A stretch of 23,939 bases of DNA, taken from the NCBI GenBank assembly GCA_964481705.1, contig CAYZUC010000042.1, forward strand, positions 1 through 23,939. Reading direction: 5' to 3'. The notes under the pieces are model-generated. The model did not search any database. It saw nothing but the letters and a program-made list of their open reading frames with translations, and was not told where the DNA came from. This document shows positions 23,600 to 23,939 of this stretch, in pieces. The DNA comes from CAYZUC01 sp964481705. Lineage in GTDB: Bacteria > Bacillota > Clostridia > Lachnospirales > Lachnospiraceae. Within the stretch, counting starts at the first letter, position 1. Every line of letters begins with the position of its first letter. A program made the position numbers and the translations under genes.

Positions 23600-23939
23600 A
23601 TGACAACTACTCGTAAAAGCACAAAGAGCGGAACAAGTCGTTCCAATAGTAGACCTCGTACAAAGACAAGCGCAAAGAGCAATAGTAGCAAAAAGAAATC
23701 GACTCTCGATACCAATGATAATGGTTTATGGGATGAGGTTATTCTTTTGCTTATTATGGCTTTTTCTGTTTTGGTTCTATTAAGTAACTTTCATTTGGTA
23801 GGTAAGTTCGGTGAATTTGTGAGTGGACTTATGTTTGGTGTGTTTGGCGTAATGGCTAATGTTGCACCATTTCTTCTATTTATTGGAGCTTGTTTTACCA
23901 TCGCAAACAAAGGCAATACGGTAGCATCGATTAAAATCA
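23600..23939 (+). CDS. ftsK: DNA translocase FtsK/SpoIIIE, N-terminal part (runs off window)
   Basis: The first 113 codons of a gene that continues past the window. The N-terminal 36 residues are rich in Thr, Ser, Lys and Arg, followed by a short linker and membrane segments at about residues 46-62 and 75-105 (EVILLLIMAFSVLVLLS and LMFGVFGVMANVAPFLLF). This layout is typical of clostridial FtsK/SpoIIIE proteins, which anchor in the septum and pump DNA. The motor domain is outside the window, so the name rests on the N-terminus and on synteny with tepA. The start is ATG 23600; the ribosome binding site AGGTAGG (23582-23588) is 11 bases away, which is rather far. Confidence 0.75.
   Translation, partial: MTTTRKSTKSGTSRSNSRPRTKTSAKSNSSKKKSTLDTNDNGLWDEVILLLIMAFSVLVLLSNFHLVGKFGEFVSGLMFGVFGVMANVAPFLLFIGACFTIANKGNTVASIKI

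Overview
The window looks like a chromosomal segment of a low-GC, Gram-positive anaerobe of the Clostridia, most likely family Lachnospiraceae. The evidence is a class B sortase with BspA-type leucine-rich-repeat surface proteins, an isopropylmalate-synthase-like enzyme (probable Re-type citrate synthase) next to NADP isocitrate dehydrogenase, Rex and Nnr, an alr-mazF pair, a tepA/ftsK neighbourhood, frequent TTG starts and strong GGAG-type ribosome binding sites. A run of 10 Ns at 22191-22200 shows that this is a draft or metagenome assembly. I see no RNA genes, insertion sequences, CRISPR arrays or phage genes.

Layout. (1) 1-6352: a minus-strand gene start at the left edge. Then a plus-strand surface module: class B sortase, a 1086-residue LRR protein with a C-terminal sorting signal, a second secreted LRR protein overlapping it by 4 nt, and a compact AprX-like subtilase. 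The subtilase ribosome binding site lies inside a terminator-like hairpin. (2) 6353-9912: a probable 2-oxoglutarate/glutamate-supply operon. It has a promoter inside a 40-bp near-perfect palindrome, then a citrate-synthase candidate, a GntR/FCD regulator, NADP isocitrate dehydrogenase and a strong bidirectional terminator. (3) 9915-11840: an ABC-F ATPase on the minus strand. It is divergent from (4) 11911-16445: rex, a coiled-coil protein, nnr, alr and a MazF/NdoA toxin with no visible antitoxin. (5) 16498-20381: a CNNM/CBS-domain membrane protein, a YebC-family protein, an unrecognised 154-residue protein and a MetY-like O-acetylhomoserine sulfhydrylase. (6) 20414-23939: a polytopic membrane protein with an acidic tail, a TepA-like ClpP-fold peptidase broken by the assembly gap, undecaprenyl-diphosphate phosphatase, and the N-terminus of an FtsK/SpoIIIE translocase that runs off the window.

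How the genes fit together. Sortase and the first LRR protein form a likely enzyme-substrate pair. The citrate-synthase candidate and isocitrate dehydrogenase are steps 1 and 3 of citrate to 2-oxoglutarate; aconitase is not in the window. The intervening GntR protein is the obvious candidate to bind the palindrome at the operon promoter. Rex senses NADH/NAD+ and Nnr repairs hydrated NAD(P)H, so region 4 starts with a nicotinamide theme and ends with cell-wall D-alanine synthesis and an RNase toxin. Most genes are ordinary core genes. The observations most worth checking are the 40-bp palindrome, the toxin without an antitoxin whose ribosome binding site sits in an inverted repeat, the terminator/RBS overlap before the subtilase, and the divergent duplicated flanks of the assembly gap.
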